Below, piece after piece: positions 1 to 6,853 of a stretch of 19,056 bases of DNA. The notes under the pieces are model-generated. The model was not told the DNA's origin. It did no database searches and was given only the letters and a program-made list of their open reading frames with translations. Numbering within the stretch: position 1 is the stretch's first letter; each line of letters begins with the position of its first letter. The DNA is from Streptosporangiaceae bacterium (GTDB lineage: Bacteria > Actinomycetota > Actinomycetes > Streptosporangiales > Streptosporangiaceae). The translations under genes were made by a program, and so were the position numbers. The stretch covers positions 1 to 19,056 of the forward strand of contig JAICWX010000163.1 in assembly GCA_025934635.1 (NCBI GenBank), read 5' to 3'.

Positions 1-497
1 ATGAGCTTCAGCAGGATGTTCTCGACGTCCTCGCCGACGTAACCGGCCTCGGTGAGGGCGGTCGCGTCGGCGATGGCGAACGGCACGTTGAGCAGCCGGG
101 CCAGTGTCTGGGCGAGCAGCGTCTTACCCGAGCCGGTGGGGCCGAGCAGCAAGATGTTCGACTTGGCCAGCTCGACGCCCTCGTCGCCCGGGCGGTCGTC
201 GCCGGACTGGACCCGCTTGTAGTGGTTGTACACCGCTACCGACAGGGCCTTCTTGGCTTTGTCCTGGCCGATCACGTACGCGTCGAGGAACTCGTAGATC
301 TCGCGCGGCTTCGGCAGGCTGTCCCACTTGAACTCGGCGGGCTCGGCGAGCTCTTCCTCGATGATCTCGTTACAGAGGTCGATGCACTCGTCGCATATGT
401 ACACGCCTGGCCCGGCGATGAGCTTCTTTACCTGCTTCTGGCTCTTACCGCAGAACGAGCACTTCAGCAGGTCCCCACCGTCACCGATGCGTGCCAC
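1..497 (-). CDS. clpX: ATP-dependent Clp protease ATP-binding subunit ClpX (5' part)
   Basis: AAA+ unfoldase that recognises, unfolds and feeds cytosolic substrates into the ClpP chamber. Only the first 165 codons lie in the window; the gene runs off the left edge. Seen: the N-terminal C4 zinc-binding domain with Cys13, Cys16, Cys35 and Cys38 (CSFC...CDEC), the linker [18 protein letters not shown], and the Walker A loop GPTGSGKT at residues 119-126, followed by the start of the large AAA+ subdomain. The GTG start at 497 is supported by AAGGAG seven bases upstream (505-510). The gene lies 170 bp downstream of clpP2 on the same strand, so it may be read from its own promoter, from the clpP operon, or from both. 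Nothing looks abnormal in the visible part. Confidence 0.97.
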   Translation of the reverse strand, partial: MARIGDGGDLLKCSFCGKSQKQVKKLIAGPGVYICDECIDLCNEIIEEELAEPAEFKWDSLPKPREIYEFLDAYVIGQDKAKKALSVAVYNHYKRVQSGDDRPGDEGVELAKSNILLLGPTGSGKTLLAQTLARLLNVPFAIADATALTEAGYVGEDVENILLKL

Positions 498-667
498 CCA
501 GATACTCCTTTACATGGTGCCGCCGCGACGGCCGTGATGGCCGCCTCCAGCGGACATGTCCCGCGAGGCCGTCAAGCGCTTGCATATCGACGGTACCGCC
601 TACTGGGTCCCGATGGACACCATCAAACCCCTTCAGCGGCCCAGGAGGAAGAGCTGAATCCTCCCGG
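498..667. other. clpP2-clpX intergenic region with a 10-bp palindrome
   Basis: This 170-bp spacer holds no convincing gene. It contains a perfect 10-bp palindrome, CAAGCGCTTG, at 574-583, about 77 bp upstream of the clpX start. It could be a regulator site for clpX, but a single 10-bp palindrome is weak evidence and I saw no matching -35/-10 pair. A short inverted repeat (GGAGGA at 644-649, TCCTCC at 659-664) just behind clpP2 is too weak to call a terminator. Confidence 0.25.
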
Positions 668-1324
668 TTAGGACGACACTACCTCGGCGGTGCGCTCGCT
701 GCCCCTCTTGATCATGGTGAGAACCTCGTCGACGAGGCCGTACTCCTTGGCCTCCTCGGCGGTGAGGAACTTGTCCCGCTCGATGTCACGGCGGACCTTC
801 TCCTCGTCCTGGCCGGTGTGCCGGGCCAGGATGACCTCCATGGCCGCGCGCATCCGCAGGATCTCCCTGGCCTGGATCTCCATGTCGCTGGACTGGCCGT
901 AGCCGCCCTCGGTGGCCGGCTGGTGGATGAGGATCCTGGCGTTGGGCAGCGCCATCCGCTTGCCCTTCGTGCCCGCAGCCAGGATTACCGCGGCGGCCGA
1001 GGCGGCCTGCCCGATGCAGCAGATCTGGATGTCAGGCTGGATGAACTGCATCGTGTCGTAGATCGCCATCATCGACGTCATCGACCCGCCGGGCGAGTTG
1101 ATGTAGATGGTGATGTCGCGGTCCGGGTCGATCGCCTCGAGCGTCAGCAGCTGGGCCATGACGTCGTTGGCGGAGGCGTCGTCGATCTGGACGCCGAGGA
1201 AGATGATCCGCTCCTCGAAGAGCTTGTTGTACGGGTTCATCTCCTTGATCCCGTACGAGGTGCGCTCGACGAAGGACGGCAGCACGTACCTGGACTGCGG
1301 GCTCCGCAAGCCGTGGTCGCTCAC
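668..1324 (-). CDS. clpP2: ATP-dependent Clp protease proteolytic subunit ClpP2
   Basis: Serine peptidase subunit of the Clp protease. In actinobacteria ClpP1 and ClpP2 form a mixed two-ring tetradecamer gated by ClpX or ClpC1. Seen: the family motifs YINSPGGS and GQAASAAA, with catalytic Ser109, His134 (ILIHQP) and Asp184 (RDKFLTAEEA), counting from the start chosen here; 218 aa is a normal length. Start choice: GTG at 1324 has AAAGGAG six bases upstream. An ATG at 1348 would add eight residues and overlaps the clpP1 stop as ATGA, but it has only a weak ribosome site. Either way the gene is co-transcribed with clpP1. The Ser context (QAASAAA) differs from the MAASMGQ of clpP1, as is usual for this second paralogue. 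Confidence 0.96.
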   Translation of the reverse strand: MSDHGLRSPQSRYVLPSFVERTSYGIKEMNPYNKLFEERIIFLGVQIDDASANDVMAQLLTLEAIDPDRDITIYINSPGGSMTSMMAIYDTMQFIQPDIQICCIGQAASAAAVILAAGTKGKRMALPNARILIHQPATEGGYGQSSDMEIQAREILRMRAAMEVILARHTGQDEEKVRRDIERDKFLTAEEAKEYGLVDEVLTMIKRGSERTAEVVSS

Positions 1325-1344
1325 GTTCGGCTCCTTTGGGTTGA

Positions 1345-1980
1345 TCATGACACGGCACCCACGGTCGGCACCTCGACGGCGCTGCGGATCACCTTGTCGA
1401 CGAAGCCGTACTCCTTGGCTTCCTCCGCGGTGAACCAGCGGTCGCGGTCCGCGTCCTTCTCGATCTGCTCGATCGGCCGCCCGGTGTGGAAGGCGGTGCG
1501 CTCGAACAGGGTTCGCTTGATGTACAGCATCTGCTCGGCCTGGATCCTGATGTCGGAGGCGGTGCCGCCGATGCCGCCCGACGGCTGGTGCATCAGGATC
1601 TGGGCGTGCGGGAGGGCGAACCGCTTGCCCGCGGCGCCCGCCGTCAGCAGGAACTGCCCCATCGACGCGGCCATTCCCATCGCGTACGTGGACACGTCGT
1701 TCGGCACGTACTGCATCATGTCGTAAATGGCCATCCCCGCGTAGACCGAGCCGCCCGGGGAGTTGATGTAGAGGCTGATGTCGCGCTTGGCGTCCTCGGA
1801 GGCGAGCAGCGCGAGCTCGGCGCAGATGCGGTTGGCGATGTCGTCGTCAACCTGCTGGCCGAGGAAGATGATGCGGTGCCGCAGCAGCCGCTGGAACAAC
1901 GGGTCCCCGAACGGCGGGAATTGAGGCTCCGCGGCCGCCGCGATCGACGGCGGCGCCGGGTTCGACAGGGGCTGAGTCAC
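1345..1980 (-). CDS. clpP1: ATP-dependent Clp protease proteolytic subunit ClpP1
   Basis: First ClpP paralogue of the pair, a cytosolic serine peptidase acting with ClpP2 and a Clp ATPase. Seen over 211 aa: [17 protein letters not shown], the nucleophile motif GMAASMGQ with Ser106, His131 in LMHQPSGG, and Asp180 in [11 protein letters not shown], i.e. a complete Ser-His-Asp triad. The first 25 residues are Ala/Pro-rich and are probably a processed propeptide. The start is GTG at 1980, with AAGGAG about 13 bases upstream; a GTG nearer the SD is in another frame. The stop overlaps or nearly abuts the clpP2 start, so the two are translated from one message. A ClgR-type box 95 bp upstream suggests the operon is switched on by ClgR. 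Confidence 0.96.
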   Translation of the reverse strand: MTQPLSNPAPPSIAAAAEPQFPPFGDPLFQRLLRHRIIFLGQQVDDDIANRICAELALLASEDAKRDISLYINSPGGSVYAGMAIYDMMQYVPNDVSTYAMGMAASMGQFLLTAGAAGKRFALPHAQILMHQPSGGIGGTASDIRIQAEQMLYIKRTLFERTAFHTGRPIEQIEKDADRDRWFTAEEAKEYGFVDKVIRSAVEVPTVGAVS

Positions 1981-2030
1981 GCTTATTCACCTGCTCCTTT
2001 TTGGAGGCATCTGCTGGTGTCGTTGATTGG

Positions 2031-2036
2031 ACCATA
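2031..2036 (-). promoter_or_regulatory. candidate -10 of the clpP1P2 promoter
   Basis: On the minus strand TATGGT fits TAnnnT. It lies about 50 bp upstream of the clpP1 start and about 45 bp downstream of the ClgR-type box. No good -35 hexamer is present at 16-18 bp, as expected if the promoter depends on an activator. Inference only. Confidence 0.3.
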
Positions 2037-2074
2037 ACGCCGGCGCGGAACCCGATCGTCCCGCGCAGCCTCCT

Positions 2075-2091
2075 GTTCGCTACTGGCGCAC
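2075..2091 (-). promoter_or_regulatory. ClgR-type binding box upstream of clpP1
   Basis: The plus strand reads GTTCGC-TACTG-GCG-CAC. This matches exactly the GTTCGC-N5-GCG box described for ClgR, the Clp-gene activator of Streptomyces, and it is an imperfect dyad. It sits about 95 bp upstream of clpP1 and about 47-60 bp upstream of the transcription start that the candidate -10 predicts, which is an activating position. The match is seen in the sequence; binding is inferred. No clgR gene is in this window. Confidence 0.6.
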
Positions 2092-2269
2092 CGAGTTGCC
2101 ATCCGCTGCCAGACCGCTACCAGCGGCCGGCGCGGGGTCCCGGGAAGCCGAGGGGACGGCTCTTCGGGGTCGCGGAGGTCCCCGGGCGCGGGCACGACAA
2201 CGCGACCCGCAGGTGTCAGGAGCGACGGGATGGCCTTCTGGGGCTCTAGGGACCCTCAGGTGCGATCAT

Positions 2270-2284
2270 TTGCGGTTCCCGCAA
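2270..2284. promoter_or_regulatory. perfect 15-bp dyad TTGCGG-TTC-CCGCAA
   Basis: Six-base arms around a 3-bp centre, directly abutting the CATCGATG repeat cluster. The geometry fits a dimeric regulator, but the factor is unknown. The arms do not fit the ClgR (CGC-N5-GCG) or HAIR (CTTGAGT-N7-ACTCAAG) consensus. It is about 290 bp upstream of clpP1. Confidence 0.3.
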
Positions 2285-2340
2285 CGGCATCGATGCTCCA
2301 TCGATGTCGCGATGACGGCATCGATGCTCCATCGATGTCG
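2284..2340. repeat. two 26-bp direct repeats carrying four CATCGATG palindromes
   Basis: The same 26 bp occurs at 2284-2309 and 2315-2340 (period 31). Each copy holds two copies of the 8-bp palindrome CATCGATG separated by CTC. The four palindromes start at 2288, 2299, 2319 and 2330, with spacings 11, 20 and 11 bp, so they lie near the same helix face. It is non-coding and upstream of clpP1. It may be a clustered protein-binding site; the binding factor is not identifiable. Confidence 0.6.
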
Positions 2341-2423
2341 TTAACTGCGCCCAGCCCGGGGCAAGGCAGCCCGACGGTGGTGATGGGTGGGACTGGCCGG
2401 GAGGTGGTGACAGGTGAGACCGC

Positions 2424-2605
2424 GGAGGGCGGTGGGCGAGACGCCGGAGGGCGGTGGGCGAGACACCGGGGGGCGGTGGGCGAGACGCCGGAGGGCGGTG
2501 GGCGAGACACCGGGGGCGGCGGGCAAGGCGCCGGGGGGCGGGGGAGGGCGGTGGGCGAGGCGCTGGAGGGCGGTGGAGGACGGTGGGTGAGACGCCGGAG
2601 GGCGG
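2424..2605. repeat. 22-bp G-rich tandem repeat (minisatellite)
   Basis: About eight copies of a 22-bp unit beginning GGAGGGCGGTGGGCGAG and ending ACGCC or ACACC. Clean units are at 2424-2445, 2446-2467, 2468-2489 and 2490-2511. These alternate ACGCC/ACACC endings, suggesting a 44-bp higher-order duplication. Degenerate copies run from 2512 to 2605. The unit length is not a multiple of three and no gene spans it. One strand has repeated G-runs of 3-6 and could form G-quadruplexes. The array lies just beyond the tig terminator and would be prone to slippage and copy-number change. Confidence 0.8.
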
Positions 2606-2628
2606 CCGTCACGGTGTGACGGCCGCCC
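2600..2628 (-). terminator. intrinsic-type terminator hairpin downstream of tig
   Basis: Perfect 13-bp stem (2600-2612 with 2616-2628) and a 3-nt loop; the inner part is GTCAC-GGT-GTGAC. It lies about 107 bp past the tig stop. There is no U-tract, which is common for actinomycete terminators, and because it is symmetrical it could act in both directions. Confidence 0.65.
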
Positions 2629-2690
2629 CGGTGCTGGGTTCAGGGGTGCCGGGGTGGGGTTGACCCGGGGGCAGGCCTTTCGGCGGTCCC

Positions 2691-2747
2691 GGGTCAGGTT
2701 ATGGCGGTCCGGGTCAGGTTATGGCGTCGCTGGGTCAGGCCTTGGCG
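2691..2747. repeat. tandem copies of the tig 3' end
   Basis: GGGTCAGGTTATGGCG occurs identically at 2691-2706 and 2711-2726. A third, diverged copy (13 of 16 bases) at 2732-2747 contains the tig stop codon. The pattern suggests repeated short duplication of the gene end, leaving extra in-line TGA-containing copies downstream of the real stop. Confidence 0.6.
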
Positions 2748-4174
2748 TCGGCTTCTTCGGCGGCGGCTTCGGTGGCGTCGGTTTCGGTCTCGGCGTCCGG
2801 GTCCGCGTCGGTCTCGGCCAGGACCTCGCCCTCGGTTTCGCCGCCGGGGCCGACCGGGGTGTTCAGGGCGGCCCCGATGTCGACCGGATTCCCGGCCTTG
2901 TCGGTCACCGTGACCCGCTCGGCGATCACGTTCATGGCCTTGCCGCGCAGCACCTCGGCGGCCGCGAAGTTGAGCTGGCCGTTGTCGACGAGCTGCTGGG
3001 CGAGCTGGTCGGGCGCCACGCCCATCTGCTCGGCCTGCCGGGTCACGTAGCCGGACAGCTCGGCCTGGTCGACGCCGAGCTCCTCGTTGCGGGCCAGCTG
3101 GTCCAGGACCAGGCTGACCTTGACCGCGCGGCGGGCCCGCTCGTCGATGTCCGCCTCGAACTGCTCCTCGTTCTGGCCGGTCATCTCGAGGTAGCCGTCC
3201 AGGCTGGCGCCGGCCCGGGTGAGCTGGTCCATGATGGCGTCGCGGTTGTGCTTGGCCTCGTCGGTGACCACGCTCTGGGGCAGCGGGATGTCGATCTGGT
3301 CGAGCACGGCCTCCAGGGCGAGGTTGCGCGCCTGGATGACCTGCTGCATGGTCTTGTCCCGCTCCAGCTGGGTCCTGGTGTCGGCGCGCAGCTCGCCCAG
3401 GGTGTCGAACTCGCTGGCCATCTGGGCGAAGTCATCGTCGAGGCCGGGAACATCCTTGGCCTTGACGCTGTGCACGGTCACCGTCACCTCGGCCTGGTGG
3501 CCCGCGAACTCGCCGCCGGCCAGCTCGGAGGTAAAGGTGGCGGACTCGCCCGCCGACATGCCGATCAGGGTCTGGTCCAGGCCGTCCAGCATGGACTCGC
3601 TGCCGACCGGGTAGGACAGGCCGCTGGCCTGGGCGTCCTCGACCGGCTGACCGTCCACCGAGGCGGACAGGTCGATCGAGACGTGGTCGCCGTCCTCGAC
3701 GGGGCGCTGCACGCCCTTCAGCGAGGCGAACCGGTCCTGCAGCATGGCGAGCCGCTCGGCGACCTCGTCCGGGGTGACCAGGGTGTCGTCGACGGTGACG
3801 GCCACGCTGGACAGGTCGGGCAGGTCGAACTTGGGCCGGACGTCGACCTCGACGGTGAAGGTCAGCTCCTTGCCGTCGTCCAGGTTGGTGATCTCCACCT
3901 CGGGCTGGCCGAGGGCGAACACGTCACCTTCGGCGACCGCCTTGGCGTACAGGTCGGGGATCGCGTCGTTGACCGCCTGGCTCAGCACCACGTCCCGGCC
4001 GACCCGGCGGTCGATCACCGGCGGCGGTACGCGACCCGGCCGGAAGCCCGGGATGCGAACCTGTTGGCTGACCTCCCGGTAGGCCTTGTCGAGGCTGGGC
4101 TTCAGCTCATCGAACGGCACCTCGACACTCAGCCGGACTCGGGTTGGGCTCAGCTCTTCGACGTCAGTCTTCAC
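2735..4174 (-). CDS. tig: trigger factor, ribosome-associated chaperone
   Basis: Binds the ribosome at the exit tunnel and shields nascent chains; it also has prolyl isomerase activity. Seen over 479 aa: the ribosome-binding domain with the signature GFRPGRVP at residues 43-50, an FKBP-type PPIase domain at about 160-240 (EDGDHVSIDLS ... ELAGGEFAGHQAEV), then the helical C-terminal chaperone arms. The last roughly 40 residues form a very acidic Asp/Glu/Ala/Thr tail, typical of high-G+C actinobacteria. The start is GTG at 4174 with GGAG about 12 bases upstream. It precedes clpP1-clpP2-clpX on the same strand, the usual order, but a terminator and a 754-bp gap separate it from clpP1, so it is probably a separate transcript. 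Confidence 0.97.
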   Translation of the reverse strand: MKTDVEELSPTRVRLSVEVPFDELKPSLDKAYREVSQQVRIPGFRPGRVPPPVIDRRVGRDVVLSQAVNDAIPDLYAKAVAEGDVFALGQPEVEITNLDDGKELTFTVEVDVRPKFDLPDLSSVAVTVDDTLVTPDEVAERLAMLQDRFASLKGVQRPVEDGDHVSIDLSASVDGQPVEDAQASGLSYPVGSESMLDGLDQTLIGMSAGESATFTSELAGGEFAGHQAEVTVTVHSVKAKDVPGLDDDFAQMASEFDTLGELRADTRTQLERDKTMQQVIQARNLALEAVLDQIDIPLPQSVVTDEAKHNRDAIMDQLTRAGASLDGYLEMTGQNEEQFEADIDERARRAVKVSLVLDQLARNEELGVDQAELSGYVTRQAEQMGVAPDQLAQQLVDNGQLNFAAAEVLRGKAMNVIAERVTVTDKAGNPVDIGAALNTPVGPGGETEGEVLAETDADPDAETETDATEAAAEEADAKA

Positions 4175-4251
4175 GTCCGCGTCTCACTCCGGGGTTAAGG
4201 ATGGTAACTCAGCGATGGATCGCAGAGAAGTCTAAGCCGTCAGTCTAGGGG

Positions 4252-4671
4252 CTAGCGCACCCTGACCACGCGAACAGGCGGAGGCTCGTCGTCCTGCTGG
4301 CGGTTATCGCCGATCAGCATGTTCAGAAGCCAGCTCACCAGGCCCACGATGATCGCGCCCCAGAAGGCCGCCCAGAACCCCGTCACGTGGAACGGCAGCG
4401 TCAGGTCGCCGGCGATGACGCTGGCCAGCCACAGCAGCAGGCCGTTGACCACCAGCGCGGCCAGGCCGAGGGTAAGGATGTAGAACGCGCAGCCGACGAC
4501 CTTGATCACCGGCTTGAGGATGGCATTGATCAGGCCGAAGATCAGGGCCACCACGATCAGGGTGCCGAACTTGGACCAGCCGCTGGCGGCGGGCAGGGTG
4601 ATGCCGGGGACGGCCCAGGTCGCGACACCCAGGGCGGCCGCGGAGACGAGCAGCCGGAGCAGGAACCTCAT
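4252..4671 (-). CDS. phage holin family (4_2) four-helix membrane protein
   Basis: A 139-aa integral membrane protein with four hydrophobic segments, at about residues 5-25, 36-57, 60-90 and 98-122, and a short charged tail (DNRQQDDEPPPVRVVRVR) predicted to be cytosolic. The motif GLINAILKPVIKVVGCAFYILTLG is typical of the Pfam Phage_holin_4_2 family. Despite its name, this family is mostly chromosomal, and its role in actinomycetes is not established. The start is ATG at 4671 with only a weak GGAC upstream. It is transcribed towards tig, with 77 bp between them. No phage genes are near, so lysis is not its likely job. Confidence 0.85.
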   Translation of the reverse strand: MRFLLRLLVSAAALGVATWAVPGITLPAASGWSKFGTLIVVALIFGLINAILKPVIKVVGCAFYILTLGLAALVVNGLLLWLASVIAGDLTLPFHVTGFWAAFWGAIIVGLVSWLLNMLIGDNRQQDDEPPPVRVVRVR

Positions 4672-4727
4672 AGTCCAGATATTACTCGACTAGGGGTGAA
4701 GGCCGTATGGAGATTTTATGGAGTCCG

Positions 4728-5714
4728 TCAGGCACTCAGCGGGCCGACCGGGTCGCCGCGGAACAGGCGGCGGTAGGCGTTCGGGGTGGTGCCGCGCCAG
4801 GAGCGGAAGTGGTGGCGCAGGGCGGTCGCGTTGCCGAAGCCGGCCCGGTCGGCGATCGCGTCCACCGTCTCGTCGGTCTCCTCCAGCAGCTGCTGGGCCA
4901 GCAGGATGCGCTGGCCGATGAGCCAGCGCTGCGGCGTGGTGCCGGTGTCGGCCACGAAGCGGCGGGCGAAGGTCCGCTCGGACATGTTCGCCCGGGCCGC
5001 CAGCTGGCGCACGGTCAGCGGCTGGTCGAGATGCGCGGTCAGCCACTCGAGCAGGTCACGGAGCGTCCCGGCGCAGGACGGCGCCACCGGCTGGTCGACG
5101 TACTGGGCCTGGCCGCCGTCGCGGTGCGGCGGCACCACCATGCGCCGGGCGATGCCGTTGGCGACCCGCGCGCCCTGTTCCTTCCTGACCAGGTACAGGC
5201 ACGCGTCGATGCCGGCCGCCGTGCCGGCGCTGGTGATCACCGGGTCGTCGTCGACGTAGAGGACGTCCGGGTCGACCTTGGCCGCCGGGTAGCGCCGGGC
5301 CAGGTCCATGGCGCTGCGCCAGTGCGTGGTGCAGCGGCGGCCGTCCAGCAGCCCGGCCTCGCCCAGGATGAAGGCCCCGCTGCACACGCTGAGCACCCGC
5401 GCGCCGCGGCCGACGGCCCGGCGCAGCGCGGCCAGCAGCTCGGCCGGGAAAGCCGGGGCGTTGTCGCCGAGCCGCTCGTCGCCGACGGCGGGCAGCGCGA
5501 TCAGGTCTGCCGCTTCCAGCCGGTCCAGGCCGCAGGGGGGGGCCATGGTGAAGTCGTTGTGCGAGCGCAACGGCGGCGGCTCGCCGGCCACCACGGCGAA
5601 GTCGTAGGACGGCAGCCCGTCGTCGGACCGGTCGATGCCGAAGACCTCGCAGATGGTGCCGAACTCAAACGGCAGGAAGCCGTTGACGACCACCACGGCG
5701 ACATTGCGCAACAC
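4728..5714 (-). CDS. GlxA-family transcriptional regulator (DJ-1/PfpI domain + AraC HTH)
   Basis: DNA-binding regulator with an amidase-like sensor domain. With the GTG start at 5714 the protein is 328 aa. Seen: an N-terminal DJ-1/PfpI fold opening VAVVVVNGFLPFEFG, the nucleophile-elbow motif SVCSGAFILGEAG with Cys111, and TSAGTAAGIDACLYLVR, all typical of the family. A C-terminal AraC/XylS domain follows, with the two helix-turn-helices near 233-258 and 283-306 (GFGNATALRHHFRSWRGTTPNAYR). An ATG at 5774 would add 20 residues that do not resemble the family N-terminus and has no ribosome site. The chosen GTG sits about 8 bases after a -10-like hexamer, implying a leaderless message. The ligand and target are unknown; the lipoprotein gene 69 bp upstream is a possible target. 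Confidence 0.88.
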   Translation of the reverse strand: MLRNVAVVVVNGFLPFEFGTICEVFGIDRSDDGLPSYDFAVVAGEPPPLRSHNDFTMAPPCGLDRLEAADLIALPAVGDERLGDNAPAFPAELLAALRRAVGRGARVLSVCSGAFILGEAGLLDGRRCTTHWRSAMDLARRYPAAKVDPDVLYVDDDPVITSAGTAAGIDACLYLVRKEQGARVANGIARRMVVPPHRDGGQAQYVDQPVAPSCAGTLRDLLEWLTAHLDQPLTVRQLAARANMSERTFARRFVADTGTTPQRWLIGQRILLAQQLLEETDETVDAIADRAGFGNATALRHHFRSWRGTTPNAYRRLFRGDPVGPLSA

Positions 5715-5722
5715 AACAAGCA

Positions 5723-5752
5723 AGTATGCCAAACGGGTTGGCAGGATGTCAT
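5723..5752 (-). promoter_or_regulatory. leaderless promoter with operator for the GlxA-type gene
   Basis: On the minus strand ATGACA (5752-5747, five of six to TTGACA) is 18 bp from CATACT (5728-5723). The spacer is nearly filled by a perfect 6+6 inverted repeat TGCCAA-N5-TTGGCA (5727-5743). The GTG start begins 8 bases after the -10, where transcription should start. A protein bound to the dyad would block RNA polymerase; autoregulation is the simplest inference. Confidence 0.5.
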
Positions 5753-5782
5753 CCAACCGTGTCATTACTGCCATTGGGGCGG

Positions 5783-6751
5783 TCAGGTCCCGGCGCCGGG
5801 CGGCAGGCCCGGCTGGTACGGCCAGCGGACGCCCGCGATGGCCAGCACCCGGTCCTGGAAGAGCGGCCCGGCGGTCGTATAGGTGCTGAGCGCGGGCTCC
5901 GTCTTCCCGCCAATGCGGACGGAGGCGATCCCGCAGCCGCCGTACTGCGCGGTGAACCGGGCCAGTACCCGGCCGCCCGGGCGGGTCAGGAAGACGAGCC
6001 GCATGGCGCCGCCGAAGTCGGCCGGGCAGGCTCGCACGCCGGGCGGGGAAACGGTCAGGCCGTCGGCCAGGGCGGCAATCCTGGCCACCGTGGCCGGATC
6101 AGTGACCGTGAACGCGCGGTCGAGCCGGTCACGGCCGGGGTCCGGGTTGAAGCCGAGGACCGGGGTCACGGTCACGGCCCGGACACCGGGCGGGATCCGC
6201 TCGGCCGCCGTCCTGGCCGGCAGCCAGGCGACCTGGGCATCGGTCCGCAGCGCGGTCTGGCCCCGGTCGGGCATGGCCGTCACCACCAGCTGGCGCTGCG
6301 GCAGCACGCCCGGCACCGGGGACAGCGCGAACACATCGCCCCGCGACTCGATCAGCGCCCCGGTGGAACTCCGGTAAGTCGCGGACCCGGAGCCGGACGC
6401 GCTGAACCCGGGCGGCAGGTGCGCGCTGATCCAGGACAGCACGGCCCGTGGCTGGCCGGGCACCCGCCACCAGCGCGTGGCGGTCACGACGTCCGTGGTC
6501 CCGATCCCGACCGCGGGGTTGTTCAGGGACGCGATCAGCCCGGTGCGGACCGCTCCCGGCGGCCGGCGGAAGTCCGCGCTGATGCGGGCCGCGTCCGCGG
6601 CCGCCCGCAGCCGCGGGGAGACGGTGTGCGCGGTGGTGCTCGCGGTCCCGGCCGCGGCGGGGCCGCCGGCGACCTGGCTCCCGCAGGCTGACAGGGTGGC
6701 GACGGCGCACGCGGCGGCCAGCATCAGGCCCGGGACAAGGTGGCGGTTCAT
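5783..6751 (-). CDS. putative lipoprotein of unknown function
   Basis: A 322-aa exported protein. The N-terminus (MNRHLVPGLMLAAACAVATL) is a signal peptide ending in the lipobox LSAC, which predicts lipid attachment at Cys23. A short Ala/Gly/Thr linker and a soluble extracytoplasmic domain follow. The C-terminal part has two Cys (ACPADF and GGCGIASV) that could form a disulphide. I do not recognise a family. The start is ATG at 6751; the frame stays open far upstream to about 8338, but that extension is only the antisense of the FUSC gene. It precedes the GlxA-type regulator on the same strand and is divergent from FUSC, so the 102-bp gap should hold both promoters. No clear hexamers were found there. 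Confidence 0.75.
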   Translation of the reverse strand: MNRHLVPGLMLAAACAVATLSACGSQVAGGPAAAGTASTTAHTVSPRLRAAADAARISADFRRPPGAVRTGLIASLNNPAVGIGTTDVVTATRWWRVPGQPRAVLSWISAHLPPGFSASGSGSATYRSSTGALIESRGDVFALSPVPGVLPQRQLVVTAMPDRGQTALRTDAQVAWLPARTAAERIPPGVRAVTVTPVLGFNPDPGRDRLDRAFTVTDPATVARIAALADGLTVSPPGVRACPADFGGAMRLVFLTRPGGRVLARFTAQYGGCGIASVRIGGKTEPALSTYTTAGPLFQDRVLAIAGVRWPYQPGLPPGAGT

Positions 6752-6853
6752 GTCACTTCGACGCACCCTGCACGCGCCCGGTTGCACGCCCGGGCGGGTG
6801 CTTTTACCGGGGACCGGGGCGGTGAGCGCCGCCCGTTCGGTCAAAATAAGGGG

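Noticed and set aside
644..664. terminator behind clpP2
   Set aside because: Only a 6-bp A/G-versus-C/T inverted repeat with a 9-nt loop and no U-tract; too weak.
491..1726. 411-codon plus-strand open frame opposite clpP2 and clpP1
   Set aside because: It spans two real genes and their junction on the other strand and shows no recognisable domain.
2424..2605. CRISPR array
   Set aside because: The 22-bp units are directly contiguous, with no unique spacers, and no cas genes are near.
2654..4198. 514-codon plus-strand open frame opposite tig
   Set aside because: Its translation is a Leu/Val/Gly/His-rich mirror of the trigger factor codons, with no family features. tig itself is unmistakable.
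4252..4671. prophage remnant, because of the holin-family name
   Set aside because: The family is widespread as a chromosomal membrane protein, and no other phage-like gene is in the window.
6752..6853. clear divergent promoters between the lipoprotein gene and FUSC
   Set aside because: TTGCAC (plus) and TTGACC (minus) occur, but neither has a reasonable -10 at 16-18 bp.
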